64,000 bases of DNA from Nocardia neocaledoniensis (GTDB lineage Bacteria; Actinomycetota; Actinomycetes; Mycobacteriales; Mycobacteriaceae), in NCBI RefSeq assembly GCF_003182135.1, contig NZ_QGTL01000019.1:1-64000 (forward strand), written 5' to 3'. Below are positions 51,772 through 60,229 of this stretch, in pieces; position 1 is the first letter of the stretch; the number at the start of each line of letters is the position of its first letter. The translations under genes were made by a program, and so were the position numbers. The notes under the pieces were generated by a model. It had not been told where the DNA came from. It saw only the letters and a list, made by a program, of their open reading frames with translations, and did no database searches.

Positions 51772-52320
51772 CTAGCCGAGATGGCCTGCCACGAGGGGGA
51801 CCGCGTCGGCGATGTGCTCGGCGTGGATCGGCGCGAGGATCGGGGTGAACTCCCAGCTCCCGTGGGGGGCATGCAGTCTGCCGATGACGAGGCCGGTGTG
51901 CGAGGCGGCGTCGGCGAGGTCGAAGCGCACCATCTCGATGCCGGTCACATTGTCGATGACCCGGCAGAAGCCGTTCTCGATCTGGCCGAAGCGCTGCCCG
52001 GTGTAGCAGCTCACCAGGAAGACGATGGTGGTGATCGCCGGGTCGATCCTGGTCAGGTCGACCACGATCGCCTCGTTGTCGCCGTCCCCGTCGCCGGTGA
52101 CGCTGTCGCCGAGGTGGCGGACCGCGCCGTCGCGGGAGGTCAATTGCTCGTGGTAGGCGACATCGACGAAGTCGGGGCCGGCGAACAGCAGGGCGGCGGC
52201 GTTGAGATCGATGTCCTTCTTCGCGCCGACGAGGAGTCCGTCGGGGTTGGCGGGATCCCATCCCAGGCCCATCGTGACGTGCTCGAGCGGCGGTCGGTGC
52301 TGGGGAACAGATCCGGTCAT
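51772..52320 (-). CDS. TerD family stress protein
   Basis: A 182-residue TerD-domain protein, third in the window. Segments: LEHVTMGLGWDPANPDGLLVG, DIDLNAAALLFAG, the acidic loop GDGDGDNEAIVVDL and TTIVFLVSCYTGQRFGQIENGF (key residues D77, D79, N80, E81). GWDP and the acidic loop are calcium-site hallmarks. ATG 52320 excludes an upstream Cys/Thr-rich extension. It is just upstream, on the same strand, of the kinase array, separated by 156 bases that hold the array's likely promoter. Confidence 0.87.
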   Translation of the reverse strand: MTGSVPQHRPPLEHVTMGLGWDPANPDGLLVGAKKDIDLNAAALLFAGPDFVDVAYHEQLTSRDGAVRHLGDSVTGDGDGDNEAIVVDLTRIDPAITTIVFLVSCYTGQRFGQIENGFCRVIDNVTGIEMVRFDLADAASHTGLVIGRLHAPHGSWEFTPILAPIHAEHIADAVPLVAGHLG

Positions 52321-52649
52321 GCCGCATAAAGATGCCGTAAAGACGGTGGTGCTGGCAAATGCGGTGCGCACCGCGGATATGAGCCAATTCACCTGCCGAC
52401 GACTCGCTGTCTGACCGATTCGCTATTACCCGGGCGACCGAATTCATTTCTTTCGGACACCTGCGCGTCATTTCTGGTTCATCTACATGAAGGCATTGTC
52501 AACGGTTCGGGTCGGCGCGAATTTTAAGGTCGCGAACCATGGATCATGCCGCCCCGCTATGAAATTGCTCGATGTGAGGTTTACTTTCCGGCGAGCGTTG
52601 GGCGTGCGGGTATGTCGAGAAATCGCCGGTCGCTGCGGGTTCGCCCGAC
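52321..52649. other. AT-richer intergenic region, no gene seen
   Basis: This divergent gap is less GC-rich than its surroundings. One short open frame (52487-52675) has no ribosome site or family resemblance and is not called. GGTTCG (52504) and CGAACC (52533) form a widely spaced inverted repeat of doubtful meaning. Confidence 0.5.
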
Positions 52650-52678
52650 TTGTCGATCGTGTGACGATGTGTTAATAA
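52650..52678 (+). promoter_or_regulatory. promoter of the secreted repeat protein
   Basis: TTGTCG (52650-52655), 17 bases, then TAATAA (52673-52678) make a good promoter. Within the spacer ATCGT-GTG-ACGAT is a small perfect palindrome that may be an operator. The leader to the GTG start is about 80 bases. Confidence 0.65.
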
Positions 52679-52765
52679 TTCCTCGCCGGGGGATTCGATA
52701 TTCCGGGCCGCGAGAAACGGTGGATATCGCCTCGCGATGCGTGACCTTTGATGAGGAGAAATTCT

Positions 52766-53146
52766 GTGAGCAAGTTCCGTGTGATCGGTGCTGCCGTTGT
52801 CGTCGCGACCGGTCTGATGCTCGGTGCCGCGGGCACCGCCGCCGCGGCCGACGCCCCGAGCACCGCCTCGGCCGATTTCTTCAGCGGCAGCGCGAGCTAC
52901 CCGGTGAAGCCGACCGCCACCACCCCGGCGCCGAGCACCGCGTCGGCCGAGTTCTTCACCGGCCTCGGTTCGGGCAGCTCGGCCCCCGCCACCGTCGCCG
53001 ACGCCCCCAGCACCGCCTCCGCCGAGGCCTTCAGCGGCAGCGCGAGCTACCCGGTGAAGCCGACCGCCACCACCCCGGCGCCGAGCACCGCGTCCGCGGA
53101 GTTCTTCACCGGTCTGGGTTCGGGCAGCGCGGCTCCGGCCGCCTGA
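52766..53146 (+). CDS. small secreted protein of two tandem 50-residue repeats
   Basis: A 126-residue exported protein. The signal peptide VVVATGLMLGAAGTAAAA is cleaved before DAPSTAS. The mature protein is two near-identical repeats; each contains APSTASA(D/E)xF twice, SGSASYPVKPTATTP and FFTGLGSGS. It is Ala/Ser/Thr/Pro rich with almost no charged residues and no cysteine, so it is probably disordered or a wall-associated spacer. I recognise no family. AGGAGAA lies 5 bases before the GTG. A strong terminator follows. Confidence 0.8.
   Translation: MSKFRVIGAAVVVATGLMLGAAGTAAAADAPSTASADFFSGSASYPVKPTATTPAPSTASAEFFTGLGSGSSAPATVADAPSTASAEAFSGSASYPVKPTATTPAPSTASAEFFTGLGSGSAAPAA
52847..53143 (+). 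repeat. 150-bp direct tandem duplication inside the gene
   Basis: Unit 1 is 52847-52996 and unit 2 is 52997-53143 (one codon shorter). About 66 consecutive bases in the centre are identical, including third codon positions, showing a recent duplication or ongoing conversion. Confidence 0.9.
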
Positions 53147-53162
53147 CCTTCGAGAAGATCTG

Positions 53163-53196
53163 CCGCCGCCGGGATGCCTTTCCCGGCGGCGGTTTT
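53163..53196 (+). terminator. terminator of the secreted protein gene
   Basis: CCGCCGCCGGG pairs with CCCGGCGGCGG across an 8-base loop and is followed by TTTT. Confidence 0.9.
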
Positions 53197-53200
53197 CGTC

Positions 53201-54403
53201 TCAGTGCCCGGCGGCGGCGAGCCGGTGGTCGGCCTCGAGCACCAGCCAGCCGCTGAGCTGCACGGACAGGTCGCGGCTGAGATTCGCCGACGCGGCGGCC
53301 GCCGACGCCATGAGCTGGAGCGAGCCATGGGAGTTCGGCGCGGTCACCGGGCGCGACCAGTCCGCGCCGAACAGGGGCAGCCCCGCCACCTCGGCCCGGT
53401 GCTCCCAGGCCGCCCGCGCGGACGTGCGCACGATCCGGGCCGCCGTCCGATCGCCCAGCGCGAGTGCGGCTTCGGCGAGATAGCGGGCGAGGATTCCCAT
53501 GAACAGCCCGGAGTCGTTGTCGGTGGCCGCCGCGATCACCCCGTCGTGGGTGAGCCGGTCGGCGACCGCGCCGATCAGGGCGTGGGCGCGGGCGCGATAC
53601 ACCGGATCGCCGGTGCGCACGGCCAATTCGGTGTCGAGCCCGATCGTCACGCCCTGGCAGTAGGTGTGCACCGTGCGGTGCAGCCGCCCACCCGGCTCGT
53701 TCACGCCGTCGAGGATCAAGCCGGTGTCGGGGTCGCGCAGGCGGGTGTGCAGGAAGTCGGCCAGTTCGACGGCGCGGGTCGGTTCACCGAGGCGGGCCAT
53801 CGCGATGCCGGTCGGGCCGACGGCGGGAGTGTTGTAGTAGGGCTCGTCGATCCGCCACGGGACGGCGCCGACCTCCGGGTTCCAGCCGTCGTAGAGCGCC
53901 GCGCGGAGGTCGTCGATCGCGTCGTCGAACCGGAGGTCGAGCAGCCGCTCGGCCCGCTCGAGCGCCAGCGCCAGCCAGGCCATGTCGTCGTAGTACCGGT
54001 TGGTCCAGCCGGTGACATTGCGGATCCGGATCCCGTCGGCCAGGGCGCGGACCCGATGCAGGCGCGCCGGTGTGCGCTCGCGGTGCGCGGCGTCGATCGC
54101 GCAGTCGAGCAAATGCGCCTGCCACCAGTAGCACCAGCGGCCGAAGGATTGGTCGATCAGCGTCGCGGGCCAGACGAGCAGGCCCAGCTGCCGCCGCGAG
54201 CCGCCCCACAGCGAACGCACGTGCCGCTCCACGATCGCGCGTTCGGCCAGCGCCGCACGCTGGGCGGCGTCCGTCGGTCCCGTCCCGGTGGCCGGCCTGA
54301 TCGAACCGGCGGGCATCGGCTGTGCCAGTCCGGCCACCGCGATCGCCGCGCCCGCCGCGAACAGCACACTGCGCCTGCTGACCCCACCGCTCGCGCGATC
54401 CAT
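53201..54403 (-). CDS. glycoside hydrolase family 76-like protein, Tat-type signal
   Basis: A 400-residue secreted protein. SRRSVLFAAGAAIAVAG near residue 10 looks like a Tat signal. The mature part has alpha-toroid features of GH76 (alpha-1,6-mannanase family): YYDDMAWLALALERA with the Asp pair expected to be catalytic (near 139-140), YYNTPAVGPTGIAMARLG, TYCQGVTIGLDTEL and DNDSGLFMGILARYL. Mycolata carry mannose-rich lipoarabinomannan, a possible substrate, but this is inference. ATG 54403 is chosen so that the twin-Arg signal begins correctly. Confidence 0.82.
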   Translation of the reverse strand: MDRASGGVSRRSVLFAAGAAIAVAGLAQPMPAGSIRPATGTGPTDAAQRAALAERAIVERHVRSLWGGSRRQLGLLVWPATLIDQSFGRWCYWWQAHLLDCAIDAAHRERTPARLHRVRALADGIRIRNVTGWTNRYYDDMAWLALALERAERLLDLRFDDAIDDLRAALYDGWNPEVGAVPWRIDEPYYNTPAVGPTGIAMARLGEPTRAVELADFLHTRLRDPDTGLILDGVNEPGGRLHRTVHTYCQGVTIGLDTELAVRTGDPVYRARAHALIGAVADRLTHDGVIAAATDNDSGLFMGILARYLAEAALALGDRTAARIVRTSARAAWEHRAEVAGLPLFGADWSRPVTAPNSHGSLQLMASAAAASANLSRDLSVQLSGWLVLEADHRLAAAGH

Positions 54404-54856
54404 CACCCCTGGCACTCCTCTCCGCGCCCACAGAGTTCCCGGCGGGGATGGCCGAGGGCTGAATAGCGCCGGTGCACCGTGGAAACGTTCGGCGGGGTCG
54501 CGGAGTGCGGGGCGGGGCGGAAGACCCCGAACAGAACAGTCCCCGGTAGTCTCCATCGATTCCGAGAGCTTCAGTCGTCGCTGACAACTCCGGTACTCGA
54601 CTGGCTTGCCGGGGGCTTGGCCAGATCCTGGAAAAGCGTCTCAGCGGTCGACGGACGTCTCCCTCGGCTGTGTGGCTCGTTCCCGGTGTTCTGGTGTATC
54701 TCCAGTCTGCTCCTGATCCGGCCGCTGTCAAGACCCGTGGGCAGGGAAAATCGGGACCGAATTTCGGGCGTTGTGCGGACGGTGAACAGGGAGGACAGTG
54801 GGTATGTCCGGTGGCGTCCACCGGGGGCGCCGCCCTTCCTGAACAGGAGGTGGCCT
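54404..54856. other. divergent intergenic region with possible leader ORF
   Basis: This 453-base gap holds the promoters of the GH76 and monooxygenase-like genes. Near its right end GGGAGGA (54789-54795) precedes ATG 54804, which opens a 12-codon frame (MSGGVHRGRRPS) ending at 54842, just before the next ribosome site. A 7-bp hairpin (54808-54814 with 54818-54824) lies within it. Nothing else is recognised. Confidence 0.4.
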
Positions 54857-55480
54857 GTGTACGCACGTTCGAGCACGATCACGGCCGAGCCGTCGTCGAT
54901 CGACAGTGGGATCGCGTACCTCCGCAACGAGGTGATGCCGCGACTGTCCGAGATCGACGGGTGGGTGGGCATGTCCCTGATGGTGAACAGGGCGACGGGG
55001 CGCTGCATCGCCTCGACCGCGTGGGAAACCGAGGACGCGATGCGTTCGAGCCGGCTTGCCGTGCAACCGGTTCGCGACGGCCTGGCCCATGCCCTCAACG
55101 GGCAGACCGAGCAGATCGACGAATGGGATGTCGCGGTGATGCACCGCGACCACCTGGCCGGGGCCCGCGCCTGCACGCGGTGCACCTGGGTGCAGGTCGA
55201 TCCGGGCGGTATCGACCGCATGATCGACACGTTCAAGCACACGTTGCTGCCGAAGCTGGAACGGATGGAGGGGTTCCGCAGCGCGAGCCTGTTCGTCGAC
55301 CGGTCGACCGGTCGCGCGGTGGGCTCGACCGTGTGGTCGAGCATCGAGGAGCTGGAGAGCAGCCGTCAGCAGACCGACCAGCTCAGGGCGGCGGTGGTTC
55401 GCGAGGTGGGCGCCGACGTGGTCGAGGTGGCCGAGTTCCGGCTCGGCTTCGCGCATCTGCGCGTCCCCGAACTGGTCTGA
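54857..55480 (+). CDS. tandem antibiotic-biosynthesis-monooxygenase-like (ABM) domains
   Basis: A 207-residue protein with two dimeric alpha/beta-barrel (ABM-like) repeats, about 1-100 and 101-200. Each has a variant of RLSEIDGWVGMSLMVNRATGR and KLERMEGFRSASLFVDRSTGR followed by TAWETEDAMRSSR or TVWSSIEELESSR, showing an internal duplication. Catalytic monooxygenase residues are not evident, so it may bind haem or a small ligand, or be structural. The GTG at 54857 has GGAGG 6 bases upstream. Confidence 0.75.
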   Translation: MYARSSTITAEPSSIDSGIAYLRNEVMPRLSEIDGWVGMSLMVNRATGRCIASTAWETEDAMRSSRLAVQPVRDGLAHALNGQTEQIDEWDVAVMHRDHLAGARACTRCTWVQVDPGGIDRMIDTFKHTLLPKLERMEGFRSASLFVDRSTGRAVGSTVWSSIEELESSRQQTDQLRAAVVREVGADVVEVAEFRLGFAHLRVPELV

Positions 55481-55496
55481 CACCGGACGGCCCGTG

Positions 55497-56435
55497 CTAT
55501 TCCGCCGGCTCCCTCGGGGCCGGCGGGGTGGCGCCGAGCCCCTTCGCGTCGGCGGCGGCGCGGATCGCGTCGACGACGAGCAGCAGCGCCGCCCTGCGCC
55601 CGGTGTTGGTGCGATACGCCAGCGACACCGTACGGGTGAGGATGTCGCCGAGGGCGACGATGTCGACGCCCGGCGGGCGCAGGGCGAGCCCGAGGTCGGA
55701 GACCAGCGTGACGCCGAGGCCGGCCGCCGCCATGGCCATCGCGGTGGCCTGTTCCTCCACCTCGTGATCGATTCGCGGCGCGATCCCGGCGGACTGGAAC
55801 GCCAGGCGGGCCGAGTTGCCGAAGTGCGAGCGGGCCGGCGCCAGGATCCACGGATACTCGGCCAGCTCGGCCAGCGTCACCCGCGCCGAGGGCACCGCAC
55901 CGGCCGGGACGGCGGCATGGATCCGCTCCACCGCGATCACCGCGCGTTCCAGGCCGTGATCCCAGGTCATGGGAGAGTTGGAGTAGTCGAGCGCGAAGGA
56001 CAGGTCGAGCGCGCCGTCACGGACCGCCGCCGCCGTCGCCTCCGGCGCGAGTTCCCTGGTGCGCACCAGGATTCCGGGGTGGGTGCGGGCCAGCGCGGTG
56101 AGCGCGTCGGGGAGCAGGCCCGAGGCCACCGACGCCCAGACGCCCGCGGTCAGCGACGCCGTCACCGATTCGCCGGATTCCTCGAGCGCCTGGGTGGCCC
56201 GCTCGACGAGGGCCAGGATCTCCGCGGCGTGCTCGGCGAGCAGCACACCGCGGTCGGTGAGCTGCACGCGGCGGCCGCGCCGTTCGAGCAGCCGGGTGCC
56301 GACATCGCGTTCGAGCTGCGCGAGCTGCTGGGACACCGCCGACGCGGTGTAGTGCAGCGCGGACGCCGCGGCCGTGATCGTTCCGCGTCGGTGCAGCTCG
56401 CGCAACATGCGCAGGCGGGGCAGCGACAGGTCCAT
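55497..56435 (-). CDS. LysR family regulator
   Basis: A 312-residue LysR protein. The winged helix reads LSLPRLRMLRELHRRGTITAAA then SAVSQQLAQLERDVGTRLLER (residues about 1-60), with a type 2 periplasmic-binding-like effector domain after it. It diverges from a Glu/Leu/Phe/Val dehydrogenase gene, and members of this ArgP/LysG-like branch often respond to amino acids, so control of that gene is likely. The ATG at 56435 begins MDLSLPRL, the standard LysR start. Confidence 0.9.
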   Translation of the reverse strand: MDLSLPRLRMLRELHRRGTITAAASALHYTASAVSQQLAQLERDVGTRLLERRGRRVQLTDRGVLLAEHAAEILALVERATQALEESGESVTASLTAGVWASVASGLLPDALTALARTHPGILVRTRELAPEATAAAVRDGALDLSFALDYSNSPMTWDHGLERAVIAVERIHAAVPAGAVPSARVTLAELAEYPWILAPARSHFGNSARLAFQSAGIAPRIDHEVEEQATAMAMAAAGLGVTLVSDLGLALRPPGVDIVALGDILTRTVSLAYRTNTGRRAALLLVVDAIRAAADAKGLGATPPAPREPAE

Positions 56436-56457
56436 GGGATCGAGCGTATGCGTTGTG

Positions 56458-56468
56458 CAGCAATGCTG
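56458..56468. promoter_or_regulatory. small palindrome in LysR divergent promoter
   Basis: CAGCA-A-TGCTG, 5-bp perfect arms, lies 22 bases upstream of the LysR gene and 87 bases before the dehydrogenase gene. LysR sites are often short dyads like this; it is a weak candidate. Confidence 0.4.
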
Positions 56469-56555
56469 AACACCGCCGTGAACGAACCGTAAATAGACGC
56501 GCGCGCGGATGCGGCCGCAGGCTGGTGACACGAGCCCGAAGAGGAGGTTGTCGCC

Positions 56556-57791
56556 GTGACGATGATGCAGAACTCACCTGGGAGTACCCCGCAGGTGACC
56601 GCGCAAACCACTCCGACGATTCCCGCGGCCACCCGCCCCGAGCCGTATCTGCGCCTGCACTGGACGGATTCGAGCACGGGCGCGGTCGGCTACCTCGTCG
56701 TGCACACATTGCGTTCCGGCCTGGCGACCGGCGGCACCAGGATGCGCGCGGGCTGCCGGCTGAGCGAGGTCGAGGATCTGGCGCGCGGCATGGCGGACAA
56801 GACCGCCACCTTCGACCTCCCGGTCGGCGGCGCCAAGGGCGGCATCGACTTCGACCCCAAGGATCCGCGCGCGGTCGAGGTGCTCGAGCGCTATTGCGAG
56901 GCGATGCGGCCGTGGCTCGACACGCACTGGGTCACCGCGGAGGACCTCGGCGTTCCGCAGCACCTCATCGACGCGGTGTTCGACAAGCTCGGCCTCGGCC
57001 AGAGCTATCACGCCGCGATCCGCCGCTCGGCCGATCCCGCGGCGACGCTGCGCAGGGTGCGCGACGGGCTGAACGCCGCGGTCGAAGGCGGGTTCCTGCT
57101 CGGCGACGTCATCGGCGGCTACGGAGTGGCGCACGCCTGCCTCGCCGCGGCCGTCTCGTGGGGCCGCGCGCCCGCCGCGACCACCGTCGCGATCCAGGGG
57201 ATCGGCACGATGGGCGGGTCGGCCGCCTACTACCTGCACGAGGCCGGGATGACCGTCACCACCATCGCCGACGCCGCGGGCACCCTGCACCGCGCCGAGG
57301 GGCTCGACATCCCCGCGCTGCTCGCGCTGCGTGACGCCTACGGCGAGATCGACCGCTCCCGGCTGCCCGCGGGCATCGACCAGCTGCCGCGCGCCGCGAT
57401 CGTCTCCGCCGACGTGGACATCCTCGTCCCCGCGGCCATCTCGTACGCGCTCACCCCGGACAACTCCTACGACGTGCGCGCCCGCATCGTGGTCGAGGCG
57501 GCCAACGCCGCGACCACCCCGGAGGCCGAGGCCATGCTCGCCGCCCGCGGCGTCGCCGTGCTGCCGGATTTCGTGGCGAACGCGGGCGCCGTCGCCTGGG
57601 CCTGGTGGCTGCTGCTCGGCGAGGTGGACGACACCCCGGCGACCTCGTTCGACCGCCTGCGCGTGATCATGCACGCCAAGGTCGCGGAGTTGCTGGCCGC
57701 CTGGACCGACCAGCACGTCACCCCGCGCGAGACCGCCCGGCGCTGGACCGAAACCCCTTCCACGCCGAGCGGTCCCGTCGTCATCCCCTGA
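56556..57791 (+). CDS. Glu/Leu/Phe/Val dehydrogenase
   Basis: A 411-residue NAD(P)-dependent amino acid dehydrogenase. The substrate-binding lysines are in GGTRMRAGC and in VGGAKGGIDFDPKD (K94), and the Rossmann domain starts TVAIQGIGTMGGSAAYYL near 210. LVPAAISYALT and VVEAANAATTPEAE are family marks. The length is above the ~360 residues usual for valine or leucine dehydrogenases because of a 25-residue N-terminal tail; substrate is uncertain. GAGGAGG precedes the GTG start. Probably controlled by the divergent LysR protein. Confidence 0.9.
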   Translation: MTMMQNSPGSTPQVTAQTTPTIPAATRPEPYLRLHWTDSSTGAVGYLVVHTLRSGLATGGTRMRAGCRLSEVEDLARGMADKTATFDLPVGGAKGGIDFDPKDPRAVEVLERYCEAMRPWLDTHWVTAEDLGVPQHLIDAVFDKLGLGQSYHAAIRRSADPAATLRRVRDGLNAAVEGGFLLGDVIGGYGVAHACLAAAVSWGRAPAATTVAIQGIGTMGGSAAYYLHEAGMTVTTIADAAGTLHRAEGLDIPALLALRDAYGEIDRSRLPAGIDQLPRAAIVSADVDILVPAAISYALTPDNSYDVRARIVVEAANAATTPEAEAMLAARGVAVLPDFVANAGAVAWAWWLLLGEVDDTPATSFDRLRVIMHAKVAELLAAWTDQHVTPRETARRWTETPSTPSGPVVIP

Positions 57792-57795
57792 CGGA

Positions 57796-58635
57796 TCAGC
57801 CGAAGACATCCGTTCCGACCACCGAGAGCAGCCGAAGCTTCTCGGCGTCGGCACTGCCGGGCGTGGCCGTGTAGACCAGCAGCAGATGGGCCTCGACGGG
57901 ATCGAGCAGCGTCTGGCAGTTCAGCTCCAGCGCGCCGACTTCGGGATGCCGGAACCGCTTGACCTCGTGGGGCCGCACGCCCACTTCGTGGGTGTGCCAC
58001 AGGGTCCGGAACTCCGCGGACTCGGCGAGCAGCAGGTCGGCGTAGTGCGCGGCGCGGGAGCCGGGCCCGCGGCGGGTGGAGACCTCGCGGAGTCCGGCGA
58101 CGAACATCCGCGACAGGAACGGGTGGTCCGCCGGGTCGTAGCGGTCGCGCTCGCCGGGGTCGGTGAACCAGCGGTAGCCGATGCTGCGCGCGGGTCCGCT
58201 GTATCGGGTGGTCTCGCCGGTGAGGGCGACGCCCAGCGGTGTCTGGCGCAGCGTCTCCCCGAGTTCGGTGACGATCTCGGCGGGGGTGTCCTGTAGCCGG
58301 TCGAAGATCCGCAGCAGGCCGGGGCTGATGTGCTCGCCGCTCGCGCCGCGCGCGGGCGGGGTGTGACCGGCCAGGCGGAACAGATGGTCGCGTTCGTCGA
58401 GCGACAGGTGCAGGCCCTGGGCGATGGCGGCCGTCATCTGTTCGGAGGGCTGCGGACCGCGTTCCTGTTCGATGCGCGCGTAGTAGTCCGTCGACATGTG
58501 ACACAGGACCGCGACCTCCTCCCGGCGCAACCCGCTGGTGCGGCGGCGCTGTCCGCGCGGCAGCCCGACGTCCTCGGGCTGTAGTGATTCCCGGCGCCGC
58601 TTGAGGAATTCGGCCAGTCCGGCCCGATCGATCAT
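57796..58635 (-). CDS. MmyB-like XRE-family regulator
   Basis: A 279-residue regulator with an N-terminal helix-turn-helix (GLRREEVAVLCHMSTDYYARIEQERGPQPS in pattern, near 35-65) and a C-terminal MmyB-like ligand-binding PAS-type domain (YRWFTDPGERDRYDP, LLAESAEFRTLWHTHEVG, GALELNCQTLL). These regulators are abundant in actinobacteria and typically sit divergent from a short-chain dehydrogenase they control, exactly as here. A palindrome lies in the 148-bp gap. Its stop is 4 bases from that of the convergent dehydrogenase. Confidence 0.92.
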   Translation of the reverse strand: MIDRAGLAEFLKRRRESLQPEDVGLPRGQRRRTSGLRREEVAVLCHMSTDYYARIEQERGPQPSEQMTAAIAQGLHLSLDERDHLFRLAGHTPPARGASGEHISPGLLRIFDRLQDTPAEIVTELGETLRQTPLGVALTGETTRYSGPARSIGYRWFTDPGERDRYDPADHPFLSRMFVAGLREVSTRRGPGSRAAHYADLLLAESAEFRTLWHTHEVGVRPHEVKRFRHPEVGALELNCQTLLDPVEAHLLLVYTATPGSADAEKLRLLSVVGTDVFG

Positions 58636-58687
58636 CGGCGTACCACCCCTTTCGCGGCTCGGGTTCGGTTCTACCTTCTGGACCAGG

Positions 58688-58705
58688 ACCTATCCACGGA
58701 CAGGT
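58688..58705. promoter_or_regulatory. operator palindrome, MmyB-like/SDR divergon
   Basis: ACCTATCC-AC-GGACAGGT is an 18-bp dyad with one mismatch. It is extended by CCAGG on the left and CCTGG on the right. Confidence 0.65.
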
Positions 58706-58783
58706 AGTCCCTGGATCGCGCTTCCCGGAGCGACGATCGTCGAAGGCGAGCCAAGCACGCCGAGGCGACCAAGGAGAAGCGAC

Positions 58784-59725
58784 ATGCCACGTCGGCCACT
58801 CGACATCACCGTCCCCGACCTCACCGGCAACCGCGCCGTCGTCACCGGCGCCAGCGACGGCATGGGCGTCGGCATCGCGGCGCGCTTGGCGGCCGCGGGA
58901 GCCGAGGTCGTTCTGCCCGTACGCAACCAGCGCAAGGGGGAGGCGGCCCGCGCGGAGATCCTGCGGTCGACTCCCGGCGCGCGCGTCTCGCTGCGGGAGC
59001 TGGACCTGTCGTCGCTGGCGTCGGTCGCGGCGCTCGGGGCGAGCCTGCTAACCGAGGATCGCCCGATCCACCTGTTGATCAACAACGCCGGGGTGATGAC
59101 CCCGCCGCAACGGCAGGTCACCGCCGACGGCCACGAACTGCAGTTCGGGACGAATCATCTCGGCCACTTCGCCCTCGTCGGTCACCTGCTGCCGCTGCTG
59201 CGCGCCGGGCGGGCCCGCGTCACCTCACAGATCAGTGTCGCGGCGAACCAGAACGGGATCAACTGGGACGACCCGAACTGGGAACGCTCCTACGACGGCA
59301 TGCGCGCCTACAGCCAATCCAAGATCGCCCTCGGCCTGTTCGGGCTCGAACTCGCCCGGCGCAGCGACACCGACGGCTGGGGCATCACCAGCAATCTGGC
59401 CCATCCCGGCGTCGCGCCGACGAACCTGCTCGCCGCCCGGCCGGAGGTCGGGCGCGCCGAGGACACCACCGGGGTGAAGCTCATCCGGTGGTTGTCCGCG
59501 CGCGGCCTGGTCGTCGGCACGGTCGAGTCGGCGAAGCTGCCCGCGCTCTACGCCGCCACCTCGCCCGCGGCCGAATCCGGACGCTTCTACGGTCCCCGCG
59601 GACTCGGCCACCTCGGCGGCCCGCCCGCCGAGCAGAAGCTCTACCGCCGCCTGCGCGACCCCGAAGCGGCCCGCCGCATCTGGCAGCTCTCCGAAGAGCT
59701 CACCGACCTGCGCATCAACGCCTGA
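58784..59725 (+). CDS. SDR family oxidoreductase
   Basis: A 313-residue short-chain dehydrogenase. The cofactor motif is TGASDGMGVGIA near 27, followed by LLINNAGVM near 100, the catalytic serine region ISVAAN and YSQSK near 190 (Tyr and Lys). The family often uses NADP for retinol-like or steroid substrates; the true one is unknown. AAGGAG precedes ATG 58784. The adjacent MmyB-like regulator and shared palindrome indicate dedicated control. Confidence 0.92.
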   Translation: MPRRPLDITVPDLTGNRAVVTGASDGMGVGIAARLAAAGAEVVLPVRNQRKGEAARAEILRSTPGARVSLRELDLSSLASVAALGASLLTEDRPIHLLINNAGVMTPPQRQVTADGHELQFGTNHLGHFALVGHLLPLLRAGRARVTSQISVAANQNGINWDDPNWERSYDGMRAYSQSKIALGLFGLELARRSDTDGWGITSNLAHPGVAPTNLLAARPEVGRAEDTTGVKLIRWLSARGLVVGTVESAKLPALYAATSPAAESGRFYGPRGLGHLGGPPAEQKLYRRLRDPEAARRIWQLSEELTDLRINA

Positions 59726-59766
59726 CGCCGTTCCAATCGTCCAAGACCGGCGCAAGATTCCGGTCG

Positions 59767-59778
59767 TAGCGTCGATTC
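59767..59778 (+). promoter_or_regulatory. leaderless -10 box
   Basis: TAGCGT ends 6 bases before ATG 59779, and no ribosome site is present. Confidence 0.5.
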
Positions 59779-60171
59779 ATGACTACCACGCCTGACCAGC
59801 TGACCGATCGTGACCTCGTGGCGACCCTGGACGAGTGGATGGCGGCCATCGTCGCCAACGACGCCGACCGCATCGGCGCGTTCATGGCCGAGGAGTGGGT
59901 CATGGTCTCCGAGAACGGGATCGCCACGGCCGAGCGGTTTCTCGCGCTCGTGCGCTCGGGCGAGCTCACCCACTCGGCGATGCGCCGCGTCGGCGAGGTC
60001 CGCGTCCGCTACCACGGCGACCTCGCCCTACTGACCACCCGCGCCACCAACACCGCCCACTACCTGGGCACCCGCATCGACGCCGACGAATGGACCACCG
60101 ACGTGTTCACCCACGCCGCCGGCCGCTGGCGGTGCCTGCTCACCCAGATCACCGCGGCGCGGCCCGGGTGA
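59779..60171 (+). CDS. nuclear transport factor 2-like (SnoaL/DUF4440) protein
   Basis: A 130-residue single-domain NTF2-like protein. The pattern LDEWMAAIVANDADRIGAFMAEEWVMVSENG (key residues W20, D26, W40), FLALVRSGEL and a C-terminal GRWRCLLTQIT strand are typical of SnoaL-like or DUF4440 families. Members are isomerases, hydratases or ligand binders; no active site is assigned. Leaderless expression is expected. It is a separate unit 53 bases after the SDR gene. Confidence 0.8.
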   Translation: MTTTPDQLTDRDLVATLDEWMAAIVANDADRIGAFMAEEWVMVSENGIATAERFLALVRSGELTHSAMRRVGEVRVRYHGDLALLTTRATNTAHYLGTRIDADEWTTDVFTHAAGRWRCLLTQITAARPG

Positions 60172-60229
60172 GTCCTAGCTGTAGGAGGGGCGTGTACGGC
60201 CTGGTCCGCCCCCTCATGGATCGGCATGC

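Noticed and set aside
52487..52675. 62-residue frame in the AT-richer gap
   Set aside because: No ribosome site, no family resemblance, and the promoter of the next gene overlaps its end.
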